A DNA stretch of 64,000 nucleotides, taken from assembly GCA_039602395.1 (NCBI GenBank), contig JBCNJP010000008.1:17366354-17430353 (forward strand). The letters run 5' to 3'. Made by a program: the position numbers and the translations under genes. The DNA comes from Deinandra increscens subsp. villosa. Taxonomy: Eukaryota > Streptophyta > Magnoliopsida > Asterales > Asteraceae. Positions within the stretch are counted from its first letter, which is position 1; each line of letters opens with the position of its first letter. Shown here one piece after another: positions 30,972 through 42,756 of this stretch. The notes below the pieces were generated by a model that did not search any database, was not told the DNA's origin, and saw only the letters and a program-made list of their open reading frames with translations.

Positions 30972-32291
30972 TCAATCTTGAAAAACTTTACATGTGAATC
31001 CAGAAGAAACAAGATTACAAATGGCATCCCTCAATCTGTAGTAATCATTAATAGTGTTGTAAATTTGATGAGAAATTCTAGCATACCCTGTCACCGGATC
31101 GACCTCCCCATCCTTAGGTTGCCTGTAATATATCGGGACTTCAACCTTATAGCAATCCCTCAAATGGGACCTCAACGTCAATGCATCCGAATCACTCATA
31201 ATTCCCAAACAAGCCGGCAAACCAACCATTGCCATACTCGAACACATATCGAGTGGTGTACCAAGATTTGTGCACCAAATTTTCACCAGCATTTCTGCCA
31301 TTTCAATGACCTTTTGGTGGTTCCACTTCCTTATTCCATCAAGACCACCCTCAAACCTATTTATGAACTCTAAAGCCTCAGGCACAACTAGTTGTGCACT
31401 ATAGTCCCTTGTACCTATCCAAGAGCTCTCTATAGCTATTCCGTTCCCGTATTCATGCGATACCACAGGATGGTGCAAGTTGGGTACTTCCGGATTCCTA
31501 CAATGCAAGAATGCAATAGAGGGTGGGCAGAATAACCATTTATGCAAATTGCTTGTGTAAAAATCTGCCCCAATTTCTTGCACATCAACTTCAATTGACC
31601 CAATTGCATGGGCGGCATCAACAAAAATGCAGTCAACGCCTTCATCTCTACACATCTTTACTAACTCTTTTACAGGAATAACAACGCTGGGCATGGAAGT
31701 AATGTGATCTATTACAGCTAGCCTAACTTTCCGATTATCCGATTTCCCCAATTCCAAAGCATTTTTAAAGGCAGTAATTATGTCATCATCAGAAGCTATG
31801 GGAAAGGGCATGTTAACCTCAATTACATGCCCACCCGCTCGCGTGACGTAAGCCTCGACGGACTTCTTAACGGCGCCGTAGGCGTAGTGGAGCATGACAG
31901 CGGTGTCGCCAGGGTTGAATTTGGACTGGAAGAAGCACCACTTGACGTGTTGGAGAACGATGGCGGCACCGGTGGTGGCGTTATCGACAATTGAGATCTC
32001 GTCGACGTGACCGGCGTTGATTAGGGTTTTGATGGCTTGACGGGATCGGAGGATGGAAGGTTTGAGGTGATTGTAGTAGAAGTCATCTGGTTGTTGGAGA
32101 AAACGGAGCTGGTAACGCTGCTGGGCTTCGATGACGGAGGAGGGGCAGGAGCCGAAGCTGCCGTTGTTGATTCGGGCGACGGTAGGGTCGTGGTGGGAAA
32201 ACTCGGAACGGAGATCCATGGGGGAGAGCTTGTCGGTGGTGGCTGTGGCGCCGTTTGATTCGTCGTCGCGGTCGTGGTTGTCGGAAGACAT
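30972..32291 (-). CDS. LCD: L-cysteine desulfhydrase, PLP-dependent (class V aminotransferase fold)
   Basis: Single-exon gene for 439 residues. The family converts L-cysteine to pyruvate, ammonia and hydrogen sulfide. Fold-type I PLP features are visible: INNGSFGSCP near 41-50, a DNATTGAA cofactor-binding loop at 103-110, FVDAAHA with Asp225, and the Schiff-base lysine in SNLHKWLF (Lys251). The C-terminal domain has QPKDGEVDPVTGYARIS. I chose the ATG at 32289-32291 (MSSDNHDRDD), because an in-frame ATG 17 codons upstream adds only a short unconserved extension. No obvious chloroplast transit peptide follows this start. Intronless structure and length agree with the plant LCD family. The gene appears intact. 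Confidence 0.9.
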   Translation of the reverse strand: MSSDNHDRDDESNGATATTDKLSPMDLRSEFSHHDPTVARINNGSFGSCPSSVIEAQQRYQLRFLQQPDDFYYNHLKPSILRSRQAIKTLINAGHVDEISIVDNATTGAAIVLQHVKWCFFQSKFNPGDTAVMLHYAYGAVKKSVEAYVTRAGGHVIEVNMPFPIASDDDIITAFKNALELGKSDNRKVRLAVIDHITSMPSVVIPVKELVKMCRDEGVDCIFVDAAHAIGSIEVDVQEIGADFYTSNLHKWLFCPPSIAFLHCRNPEVPNLHHPVVSHEYGNGIAIESSWIGTRDYSAQLVVPEALEFINRFEGGLDGIRKWNHQKVIEMAEMLVKIWCTNLGTPLDMCSSMAMVGLPACLGIMSDSDALTLRSHLRDCYKVEVPIYYRQPKDGEVDPVTGYARISHQIYNTINDYYRLRDAICNLVSSGFTCKVFQD

Positions 32292-32667
32292 CCGGACCGG
32301 AGGAGTTGGTGTTGTTATATATGTATGGATCAGCAAAGACAAGAGAGCCGGCCGGCAAGAGTGTCACGAAAATGCGACTGTAGCCTCCCACCTTTTACAT
32401 TCATAAAATTTTAAGATACACATTTATATATAATACAAAAAGCAAGTAGTAGGTTAGACACAAAAGTAACTATTCATAAGCCATGGCCAATCAAACGAGC
32501 AAACGAGGTAACGTACGGAGATAAAAAAAGAAAGTGGAGGATGGGTCTTGAAAAGGTAATGCTTCTCTTCTCTCTCTCACCGCCATTGATATTCTTCATT
32601 TCTTTCTCTCTAACATTCTCTTTACAAAGAATTAGCCGTCGTGAGCTGCCGCTGGTGACCGCCGGGT

Positions 32668-32826
32668 ATGTCGTCGCCGCCTTTATTAGCGCTTGGTGAT
32701 GTCGTTGTGTCACCGTTGGTGTCGACCTTGATGCGACGGTCTGTTGACCAGTTGCTCCGTTCTGACGCCGATTTATTGTTGCTTTACTTCCAGCGGCTGT
32801 GTAACCGGTTCTTTTATAGGTTGTGA
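32668..32826 (+). CDS. Hypothetical 52-residue protein or first exon
   Basis: ATG-initiated GC-rich ORF (MSSPPLLALGDVVVSPLVST...) rich in Leu, Val and Arg, ending at TGA 32824-32826. It is preceded by a CT-rich stretch (32560-32630) like a plant 5' leader and is divergent from the desulfhydrase, about 376 bp away. Codon use is more gene-like than that of the surrounding DNA. I do not recognise the protein. It may be a captured first exon in a Helitron whose 3' end lies at 35264. Confidence 0.35.
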   Translation: MSSPPLLALGDVVVSPLVSTLMRRSVDQLLRSDADLLLLYFQRLCNRFFYRL

Positions 32827-35229
32827 CGGTTTCTAGATTTGAGCCTTGCCCCTTTTTTTGTGGTTTTCGGTTCTAGGGTTTCATCACCTGAGCCGTTTGA
32901 CACTAAACCCACTTTAATCGGAGCAATCTCCCTTCGCTTTTCAGCTCTTTGTTGTTCTTGCACTTCTACTTTCCGGTGAGTGATGTCTTCATCTTTGTAG
33001 GTTTCCTTAATTTGTGTACCCTTGATGTTTTTTAAATTGTTGACTGAGTTTGTTTCATGATTCCATTCGATTTAGCATGCGCCAGATAGTTTATCACTGT
33101 GTAAGTGTGTTTATAGCATTTATAGATTGTCTAGAATTTGCTCCCTGTGATGCTGCAGGTGGTAATATTTTGTATTCTACGCTTTGGCCTTTTTTCTAAT
33201 TATGTTTTTTTTACATGTCTTAGTTACTTTTCCTTTATGGCCTGCAGGTTTTGGAATCGATGAGGTGATTGTTTGATGTGATTTAAGGTAATTTTCTTAT
33301 GTTGGTTCCCTTTTGTTTTCTGCGATTTAGGATATACATTTTCATTTGATCATATAGTTTTTCTAAAATCTTTGTGTATTCCATTTATAACAAAATATAT
33401 GGTAATGCTCTGGGTTTTGTCATGACCATAAGAAAATGGCTGCTGATGCTCTGCATACACCTGTACTAGATTTTCATGTTATCATCCTTCCATAAGGTGG
33501 TATTATGTTTACAAGTTGTAGTCTTTGTTTATCCCTTTTCTTTTTTCTTTTACGTTGAGTTTAGAATGATTGGTTCCCAATTACAGTTATTTTTTGACCA
33601 AATGTACCAAATGTGTGTAGTTGAAGCATTGTGGACTCAATTTTACCAAATCAAGAGAGTGACGAAGTGTTTTTGATAATTTCAGCAACATCTGGGTAGT
33701 GAGTATGATATTAGTTGCTTGAAAAGTTATGTTTTGGCTCATCTCTTTGATTTGATTAGAGTTACTTTCGGTTATATTAGATCTAAGTACCATGTACATA
33801 TATGCAGAGAAAAAAAAGTTGTGTTTTACCAAATGAAAGAAGTAAAAGAAGCCTTAAAATCAACATGTGAAATTAATTTTGTATTAACTAAACGAGTTAC
33901 ACAAGGCTTTTTATAAAAGCTATTTTGAACAGATGTTAAGCTCCCTGCAAGTTTCTCCTTTGTTGTGTATGTATGAAAGCAGTTTTAAACAGATGCCAAC
34001 TTTGCTACAGGACCTAATCATGGATAGCAACCTACCTCCTCAAAAAAATAAGCATTCCACTCTAGGTGAGTAGGTCTTCGAATTCTTTGGTGCGATTACA
34101 TATACAGAAGTTAGTATGTTGGGTTTATTTTGCTTATTTATTTGCGCATGTTGCTTTGATATATTATTGATGTTAAACTTTGAGAATTGGTTGCTTATTA
34201 TCTCATATCTTTTACAAAGTGAGTCTTATGTGCCTTATTTGTAGGTGTGTATGTTTGTCTATGATTTGAGGGCTAGAGAGATCATTTGTATATCTGTAGG
34301 TATAATAAATTTATGTATTTTACAAATATATGACACAGTTGTAAGTGAATATTTTCTTACAAATCTTTTTCTCTTTATATGTTCTAGATGGTCACCACAT
34401 TTATTAGTGGGCTGCAATATTGAAACTTTAATTTGGTTAACAAAAGGTGCTTTATGGGTCAAACCAACCCGTGACCTGACTTTCCTATCTTACGACTCTC
34501 ATATTCATTTTGTGTGGGAATGCTTATTTTGGTTTTGTGTGTTATCAGATGCTTATAGAAATGGATGGCCTAAGTTTCTTCCCAAGTATGCCACTTTATA
34601 ATAGCAGTTTTCCCATGCTCATACTTTCGATATGTAGTGATCTATTATATCTCGACATCTCTTTTTTTTTCCAGGATTTATGGCAACCATGTTAATTGAT
34701 GTGTCCCATTTTCAGTTTAATTTATCATCATGTAGTATGTTATTTGTAGATCCTAGAGTTAACAGTTGCGTTTTGTTTAAATACAGTCCCAGTTTTAGTC
34801 CTAATGGACTTTTGGTGATTTTAATCGGTCATATAATTTCCAATTCATACCAGTGTTAATTTTTACCACACGAATGACCCTATTTTAGTTCTTTATGTGC
34901 AAGTTGTGGCTATGGATAAAAGCTTGAAAATTTACAGCCCTCTGAATAAAGTGGTTGTTGCTATGGATAAAGGCTTGAGAAATTGCAGCCCTCTGAACAA
35001 TGTTGATCGTGACTTAAGTTTTGAAGTTATTTTTTGCAGACCAGGGATACTATGCATACATAAAAGAAACAAGAAGCACAATGCAACATAAATCACTCTA
35101 TATTAGTTAATTCGTAGAAGACATATGCTTTTGTTCATCATTACCTTTTTCTAACCTATGATATTTTGTTTACTTTGCTTACATGTTGGCCGTGTACAAT
35201 ACGTATCACTTTACAGTAACACGACGGTG
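32827..35229 (+). other. Noncoding body of a probable Helitron
   Basis: Mostly AT-rich intron-like sequence. At 34021 there is a short exon-like ORF (MDSNLPPQKNKHSTL) followed by a GTGAGT donor. At 34900-35000 two copies of GCTATGGATAAA(A/G)GCTTGA followed by CAGCCCTCTGAA occur about 60 bp apart. The Helitron 5' end was not found. Confidence 0.35.
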
Positions 35230-35264
35230 GCCCGCCGCAACGCGCGGGCGGGTCACCAACTCGT
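35230..35264 (+). mobile_element. Helitron 3' terminus, variant CTCGT end
   Basis: GC-rich hairpin region GCCCGCCGCAACGCGCGGGC, then GGGTCACCAACTCGT, followed by host T. The same 35 bases occur on the minus strand at 56443-56477 and diverge immediately after CTCGT|T. That is how a Helitron 3' end behaves, although the canonical terminus is CTRRT. Confidence 0.65.
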
Positions 35265-35579
35265 TAATCATTAAAGTAAGATCACATTTCATCAAATTAT
35301 AGTTTTAAATTATAAAGCAAACAAATCGGTATAATGTTGGGGCGGTTGATATTAAAGATTGAAAGGTTGTTTCATTTAAGATAATAGATTGGTTATTAAA
35401 AAAAATGAAATACAAAACACATCTATGAAACAAACAAAACCTATAATAACTTCCCATTATCGGATTAAAACGATTCAACTACAATTGTCTGACGCGACAA
35501 GATACAAATAGAAGTACCAATGCAATTTACAAGTAATCAAAAACTTCTTTGTATACAACATTAGATGTCTTATTAGTAA

Positions 35580-35680
35580 GGTTACAATCATTATCAAAAA
35601 TACTAGTTTTAGTCTGTCTCTGCTTTTGAGTCTCGACAAAGCCACATACAATTGACCATAGAAAATACTGGATGCTTAGA
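35580..35680 (-). pseudogene. Helitron helicase (PIF1-like) C-terminal relic
   Basis: Minus-strand translation of about 35675-35598 gives SSIFYGQLYVALSRLKSRDR. This matches the conserved end of Helitron Rep-helicase proteins (H-G-Q-L-Y-V-A-x-S-R-V). Stops flank it on both sides, so only a remnant is left. Its orientation is opposite to the neighbouring Helitron 3' ends. Confidence 0.7.
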
Positions 35681-36427
35681 AGTGTTTATATAAAGTCCAT
35701 ATCTTTATATCTTAAACTTAATAACGATTGTCCTTGACTTTTATTTATTGCCATAAAAGTGTTTATATAAAGTTCATATCTTTATATTTCCCTATTAAAC
35801 AAAGTCCAACAGCTGCACTGTTTATGTTATTATTTTTTTATTCTTGATGCACTAGGTACAAGTGCTTCAAGCATGTATTTTCCTTATATGTAATATCATA
35901 TGTTTCATGCATAACTTACAACCTTTTGATGCATAATTAAAAAGTGTTCATCGGGACAAGGTTTGTTCATCGAAATATTCTTTTATAAAACAAAATGATG
36001 TTTAACTTGCAACCATTGAAGCCCTTTGTACAAGCTCCTGAAGCACCTATTTTGTTTGTGGTACATATGCCATTGCATATTGTACAAGAGCCTTGCACAT
36101 ACACATCTTATTTCCTTCCTCTATGCATATACTGTTCTAGACACGTCCGCCTCTTGCATTTCAATCAATGTTGCGTGTTTAGAAGAGCAACTGACAAGGC
36201 ACACCTCTCTCTCTCCAATCCATTAAAATTTTCTTCTTCTTTCATCCATCTCTCTCTATACCTATGAAGACTGATCCGGCTATCTCCCTCCCGCTCTCAT
36301 TTCTCTCTTTAAACTAGATCAGTTAACACAATGGGTTAATAAACTAGGGTTTTCTGATTGTTGCAGGTGGGGGTCGCCAGCGGAGTTATTCGTGTATCCG
36401 ACCGGCTTCTGGATGTTCTCATAACAA

Positions 36428-36682
36428 GGCACTGAGAATGGCGATGATGAACGTGGCATCGATAGCAGTAACACTGAGGATGATAAAGACGATGCCCAGG
36501 TTATTGATATTTTTTCCCTCTTTAAGCCATTTACCCTGATTAAACCCTAACTTATTGAACATTTGTGGTGCCTAGAAATTATGTGTTACTGTAGATCCCA
36601 TGAACTGGTGCTCTGTTTCTTTGTAATTTTAGGTTATAATTTTGTCTTGATTTTGCAGGACCTTCCAGATGATGAAAATTAA
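36428..36682 (+). pseudogene. Two short acidic exon-like fragments
   Basis: 36428-36499 encodes GTENGDDERGIDSSNTEDDK and DDAQ, then a GT donor. 36659-36682 begins after TTGCAG and encodes DLPDDEN and a stop. Both intron phases are 0, so they join in frame. This looks like a captured C-terminal acidic tail of an unknown gene. Confidence 0.4.
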
Positions 36683-37298
36683 AAGTTGTATTTTTGAGAC
36701 AATGCTAGATTCATATTTAAAGGTATCTCTTTCATTTTAGCTCATTTCAAGTTACTGGTTGTAATATTCGTGTATATTTGTAGAAAAAATCAATTGTCTC
36801 CAAATAGGACAGTGATGATTTACTAGGGTTTTGTGAAACGGTTAATTCTCATGCTCATCGTAATCCCCAACAATTTGTATTTGACCTCTAATATGGTTAT
36901 CAAACTTTGAACATTATTTGAATATTATTTTATGATTATTAAAGAAGTTAAGAAATTCTAATTTCAAAATTGTGTCAAAGGGAGTTGGCCAATTTATGGT
37001 CAGGTTCCTACACTGTTACAAGTTTCTAAACCTTAAATATACATCTCGCACACATCATAAGGTAAGTACAAGCCCCAAAGACATGGTCAAATTGATTTAA
37101 TCATTTTGAATATGCTTTATTAGGTTTGCACTTTCAGTAGTCTTTTTAAATATCCTTTAAAGGCTTAGAATTACAAAGTTTCATTACAAATATTTTTTAG
37201 ACATGTTTTTTTTTAAATATCCTTCAAGATGCTTATTTTTTTTATAGATCTAGGTACCATCTTAAAACAAAATTTATGTTTTTTGTGTACGATTACAG

Positions 37299-37446
37299 GC
37301 AATGTATTATCTTGAAAAGGTGGAATCGGTGTTTGTGACCGCTCATACATCAACAGGAGGGACAGTTGTTGCAGAGTATGCATCTGCACTAGCCTTTGTA
37401 TTATCTTGAGAAGGTGGAATCAGTGTTTGTGACAGCTCATACATCC
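37299..37446 (+). pseudogene. Captured SKI2-like RNA helicase fragment, internally duplicated
   Basis: After a TTACAG acceptor-like site the frame encodes AMYYLEKVESVFVTAHTS, TGGTVVAEYA and SALAFV. Plant SKI2/MTR4-type helicases have the Walker A context AHTSAGKTVVAEYA here. In this copy the essential Lys is Gly, so it is non-functional. The first half is repeated almost at once (37396-37446, TATTATCTTGAGAAGGTGG). It is oriented like the Helitron ending at 38613 and is probably its cargo. Confidence 0.6.
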
Positions 37447-37741
37447 CCAATTAATAGAACAGTCTATTGGAAACCAACATAGAGAAAAAGGTAATAATTG
37501 CTTTCGCCTGTTTTCTTGCATGCTTTATTAATGAATATTTCATAAGGTTCTTCCTAAAAATGACTAAAAGTAGCAATCCAGAAAACAAAATATAGTCTTG
37601 ATCTATCATGTTAGCATATTCTGATTGTAGATTTAGGTTCAGCATGTGGGATCTGCACTTCCTGATGTAATTTCGGTAAGGGGTTATGTTTATATATGTC
37701 CACTCTAAAACTTTTCTTAAAGTTAACTCTTTCTAAAAAAA

Positions 37742-37923
37742 GGGAATACGTCCCTGGCCAATTGAAGACCGTCACGTCTCAACTACTAACTAAACATGCT
37801 AATGGGTTCGAGCTGGACATAAATGAATACAACACGAAAGGATCAGTTGCAGCCTATCAAAAGCTCATGAATCTGGTAAGAAGAAGAAAGGCGGAAAGCA
37901 GGGACGAATGGTGGCAATTGTAG
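37742..37923 (+). pseudogene. Unidentified captured exon fragment
   Basis: The frame encodes VPGQLKTVTSQLLTKHANGF, ELDINEYNTKGSVAAYQKLM and NLVRRRKAESRDEWWQL, ending at TAG. Composition and length look like a real protein C-terminus. I cannot place the family. It lies between the SKI2-like fragment and the Helitron end. Confidence 0.4.
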
Positions 37924-38579
37924 CTTTTGGGTATGGATAGCATCAGGTGGTTAGTAGCCAACTATCACAAGTCTTTTGCAAGCATCAACTATGGCTTTTA
38001 GGTATGAATAACATTAGATAGATAGCAGCTAGCTATAGGAGCACCTTTTGAATGCATTGTCTCCAACTTTGTAAACACTATGTCTGGCATATGTATATAT
38101 ATAGTCCTTTTAATCACAGTGGTTTGTTTAGTGTTTTGTGGGAAATAAAATTATGTTGTGTCTCAAGAAAGGTTGATAATAGGGATATTTAAATTATTGT
38201 GCAGAGTTTTATAGAGGTTGACGTTATCGGTCAAAAGATTCACTGTTATATTGGTCTACAGATTGTTGCTTTATGTAGATATGTAAATTGTTACTTTATG
38301 TAAATTGGAAATTTACTTTGCTAGATGCTCTTGGATTCATCACTTATTTTGATAGTTTAACTTGGTCATGAATGGGAGTTGCTCTTGGATATTGTCATGT
38401 TTTTAGTTTGTCATGAATTGTTGCAATGTTTAAGGGATGTGTTCATTTTATTAGTCAAAGCTAAAACTTACATCTGTTTAAAATAGGCTCTAATTGTTAT
38501 AACCACAGGGCTTTGGAGCACCATAAAACTTACGTCCGTTTAAATTTCGATGCAGCACATAAGGAACGACCATAAAACC

Positions 38580-38613
38580 GGCCCGCGGCAACGCGCGGGT
38601 TGAAACATCTAGT
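38580..38613 (+). mobile_element. Helitron 3' terminus (hairpin plus CTAGT)
   Basis: GGCCCGCGGCAACGCGCGGG forms a short stem. It is followed by TTGAAACAT and a canonical CTAGT end at 38609-38613. The next base is C rather than T. The element probably begins somewhere after 35265 and carries the fragments at 36428, 37299 and 37742. The 320 bp after it (38614-38934) show nothing recognisable. Confidence 0.65.
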
Positions 38614-38934
38614 CTTTAAAAAAAGTTGATATTATTTTGCATAACACACACTTCTGTTTTTATATCTACACTATATTTTATTCATATATTTGAATCTTTT
38701 GTTATGTATCTATTATTTGCATATCAAATTTCATACCATTCATGAATCAACTTTCACATATTTTAAATTATCGATTTAAATTTTTGTGTGTACCATAGAA
38801 GAATAGTATATAGTTTAATTAAATAGAGAGGGAGTGTAATGTAACTTTTATCGGATATGTAATAGTATGTATGAAACAGAAAACAATGTGCAGTTGGAAA
38901 TAGCGTGTGTGATAGAGAATGCCACACATTGAGA

Positions 38935-40119
38935 TGTTGGATTTATGTGTTCAGACCCGACTAAATCAAGTACCCGACCCGGTTAAGACCCGTAAGAGTT
39001 ACACCGGAGGCAACGGGTATTTAAGACCGATTACTTTTATAACCGGCAAATTCGCAGAAGAATTAATTATTTGTTTATTAAATAGTTTAATAGATAAATA
39101 ATTAATTACTTATTTAAATTACTATTAATCATTAAGATTAATTGAACGACAAAAGACGTTAAATATTATTTACGCCATGGACGAAGATCGACAATATTAG
39201 TTTGACTAATATTCGGCTAGCGATAAATATTTAAAGAGTTTAAATGTTAATCTCGAAAATAAAATGGTTCGATTAAGGATTAAGTAAAATCGAGGGGCTA
39301 AACGGAAACTAAATTAGTTATAAATATAACTGATTAAAGGAGACGAAACCCTAATCTTCCTAGTGAGAATTTTCAGCCGCCTTTCTCCTCCCTCTCGCGA
39401 ATCCAACGCCGACGGCAACCCCGCCGCCGCCGTCTCCCTTGTTCTCCGACGACTCGATCGCGAGAACCCTAATCCTACATCGCCACCGCAGCCCCGTCGT
39501 TCCGCCGTCGACCGCCGCTCACCAAGCCGTCGCCGCGTGCCCTCTTCCTTCGCCGTCTCCGCAGCTGCACCGCCGCAGCCGCCTGCCACCGAGCCGCCGC
39601 GCAGCCGAGCCGCCGCAGCAGGCCGCAACCAAGCCGCCGCAGCAGCAGCCCGGAGAAGTCGAGCCGCCGCCGCCTGCAGCCCAGCCACAGCCAACCGCCG
39701 CACCACCGCCGCCGTCACCGTCGCTCGCAGCCGCCGCCCAAGCCGGCCGCCGCCCCTCCTCGCCGTCGCCGGTTCCACCGCTGACAAACCCTATCCGCGA
39801 ACCGCGACACCCGCGTGTTTCGCCGTCGTCCGCGAAACCCTAATTTCGCGCCTATCCGACGTACGGGATTTCAGTGCCGTGTCACCGAGGGAATTCCGTA
39901 TCTGCGAGGTTGTTTCGATTTGCCCGTCAAATCGTCCTGCGAAACCCTAGCGTCACCCGTTGACTTCCGATGTCTCGAATGTTTGTTTGAATCACCGCTC
40001 AGGTATATCTAAACTTGTTATTAGTTTAGATTTAATCATTTATTTATTTTATGATATATCGCGTTTTATATAAATGCGATTTGGTGTTTGCGCGTATGGT
40101 GATTGTCGAATCCTGTTGC
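38935..40119 (+). repeat. Truncated LTR of a copia-type family with GC-rich interior
   Basis: Begins TGTTGGAT and shares CAGACCCGAC, ACCCGACCCGGTTAGACCCG-like and GTTACAC...GGCAACG phrases with the solo LTR at 57182-58576 (which is in the opposite orientation). It also shares the later GAAACCCTAGCGTCA and GGTATATCTAAAC phrases. The stretch at 39360-39830 is packed with CCG repeats. Homology stops at TCCTGTTG near 40119, about 300 bp before the expected LTR end, and gag sequence follows directly. Confidence 0.7.
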
Positions 40120-41669
40120 TTATGGTGACAAGAAATCATTATGAAAAAACAACAAAACAAATGATGAAAGCCAGTACCTTATTTTATAATACTGATGAAC
40201 GGATGAAGCATGTTAAGGCCAATTCGGGGTTGGGTCTTGCATCAGATGAAAAAGATAAAAAGTCCACACACACTGTTCCGATGCCATTAATGCATGAAAT
40301 GATCTCGGATCATGTGACCTCAAAGACCTCTTTAGACGCCAGGGCTGAAATTTTGAAAGCTAAGGCTAAAATTGAAAAAAAACTTGCTGCATGCCCCATT
40401 AAAATTTCTGCTCCTGTTTCTAACATTACTAACACTTCTACTTGTTGTGCAGATCAAGGTAATAATGAAGCAGGAGTAACAGATCTTAAGGAGTGTCCCA
40501 CAGAGTCTTCTTTAAACATTAAAACTGATGTGTTTGAGTCTGTGTCAAAAACTTCAGAACCTGTTCTGTTTGATAAAACCTCTGTGTGCGGTGTTTTTAG
40601 TATTGGAAAGTGTGATGTGAAACCAGTGAAACCTTTAAGAACTGTTAAAATCTTGAGAAGAGGTACGGGACCACAGGTTGCTGGTCCCAAACCCTCAACT
40701 GGTAATGATAAGAATTGTGAGGATAAGAAGCATAATGTTACCCAAAATGTGCAGAAAGTACGAGACGCCAGACCACATGATTATGTCCCGTATCCAGAAA
40801 TTAATTCTGCATATGACCAGTTCAAACCGGTACAGCGGGAGTATACCTTGACCACCAAGCCTAATGGCAAAACCTATTGGATCCACAAAAAATGTTCAAA
40901 ACCAACTTGGATTTCCACTGAGCGTAACCAACCACAGGCTCCCGCTTACCCAAAGAAACAATCTTGCCATGTTTGTGGTAGACCAGGACACGTGGCAAGA
41001 AACTGTTTATACCGGCCTTATGAACCCTATTATCCCAAAAGGGTTCATCAAAGACCCAGTCCAAGGACCCAGAAACAAAGTGACCCAACTCCAAGGCCCG
41101 GTCCATCAAAACCCAAGGTGCAGAAACAAGCACCTCAGAGTCACAAAGTTCATCAGAAACCCAAGGCTCCTAAGCAACGGCTAAAGACCATTTTTAAAGA
41201 AAACAAAGCATCTCAGAAATCTGTGAAAACAGCTTGGAGACCAAAATCTATTGAATCCCCCAAAACAGTTTTAAAATCTGTTTTCAAAACTGTTTCAAAA
41301 ACACCCATCCATCCAAATCCAGTTGGTTCAGCTAAATCAAATGGTTGGAGGAAGGATGACAGGTGGAATGTTTCAAAAGTTGTGAACTTGTCTTTCAAGC
41401 CTACTGGAGTGTACAAGAAACACTCCAAACAATTTCAAGAAATAAGAGTTCAAAATTCTAATAAGAATCCACCGAGAAAACCACAGGTTTTTGGGAAAGA
41501 AAACCACAAACCCAGAGATGTCAATAAAAAGGACATTCTCAGTCCAACCAAGGCAGCCACACCCCCAATCCCTGATGTTACCAAGGGAGTGTTTTTAAAA
41601 GAAGTTTCATTCGTTGATTCATCAGGTCTACCCAGAACCACTATGGCCTGGGTACCTATGGCTAACTGA
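40074..41669 (+). pseudogene. Copia-type gag segment fused to a truncated LTR
   Basis: Open for 531 residues, but the first ~16 are LTR-derived. The natural start is likely MVTRNHYEKT, near 40123. It has a Lys/Pro-rich, basic body and one CX2CX4HX4C zinc knuckle (CHVCGRPGHVARNC at about 40967-41008). The frame ends at a TGA followed closely by a second gag fragment of another family. No pol domain follows. The long open frame suggests recent origin, but the composite structure suggests it is not a normal element. Confidence 0.55.
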
Positions 41670-41680
41670 TCTCTCACCTT

Positions 41681-42172
41681 GTGCAGAAACAGTCAAGGAG
41701 GACTTTCACAACGTGTCTAAACGTGTTAGAGGCTGAGGTTCATGAGGAACCTGAAGCTGACACGGCCGCGGCGCGAAACACCCATAACACACTGCGAACA
41801 AATGCCAAGAATGTCGCGTGTCTTATGCTAGCCACCATGGATTCTGAGATCCAAAAGAACATGGTTGACAGGACGACTTTTCAGATGATCGGTGATCTAA
41901 GGGGCATGTTTGAAACTCAGGCCCGAAAAGAGCGCTATGACACCGTTGTGACACTCATTTGTTGTCGCATGGCCGAAGGCGCTCCCGTCAGCCCTCATGT
42001 CCTGAAGATGAAGAGTTACATCGACCGCTTAGCAAAACTGAATTATGTCATCCCCGCCGAAATGGCGACTGACCTGATTCTTCCCTCACTGTCCAGTGCC
42101 TTCACCCCTTTCCTGGTAAACTTTAACATGCATAGCATGGTAAAGACAGTGACAGTGACTGAACGTCTTTAA
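41681..42172 (+). pseudogene. Copia-type (UBN2-like) gag fragment
   Basis: Encodes VLEAEVHEEPEADTAAARN, then CLMLATMDSEIQKNMVDRT, FQMIGDLRGMFETQARKERY and FNMHSMVKTVT. It is clearly homologous to the middle of the gag at 62355-63272. The N-terminal part and the zinc knuckle are missing, and the frame closes just after the TVT phrase. From 42173 to 42756 I see only noncoding sequence. Confidence 0.75.
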
Positions 42173-42756
42173 AGCCATAAACACCATCTTTAGGTGATCT
42201 TTCTTTGGTGATTTTGGACCTTTACGGTAGAAGATCATTTCCGCTCCTGGTCCCCTAAGACTCGTGCGGTTGGTCGTTATGCCCACGTCACAATACTCGA
42301 ATAGATCTACAACTTCCTATCAAACTGCAAGCAAATCTTTATTATGAAAGATGTAACCAATCAGGAAGAATAAAATAATATTCCAAAAACATACCCTTAA
42401 GTCCTTAACTAATGAAGATTGTTTTAACAGGTGTTGTTGCAATTGCAATGGCAACAACCAAGTCCTATGCAATTATCAAGAACAAAAATAGTAATGAATA
42501 TCTAAATTTGGGCATTTAATTACGTATTCAGATTTGGGTTTAAAAAAACACGTAAACGGCTTATGAAAAATAAAAGATGCATGTAATGAGTACAAATTAC
42601 AAAGGTTTTCTGCTTTTTGTAATGAGTACAACTCTCTTAGAAAAAAATAGCTTGATATACAATATTTATATAAGATGTTAAAACACATCTCTGTACTATT
42701 TACAACATTGTTTGGTCATAACATAAGACATATAAGTACACCAACTATAATTAGCA

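Noticed and set aside
30954..31373. Plus-strand 139-residue ORF
   Set aside because: Antisense to the intact cysteine desulfhydrase gene.
39314..39950. Long overlapping ORFs on both strands rich in Ala, Pro and Arg
   Set aside because: They arise from CCG-repeat composition inside a truncated LTR. The related solo LTR shows no conserved frame.
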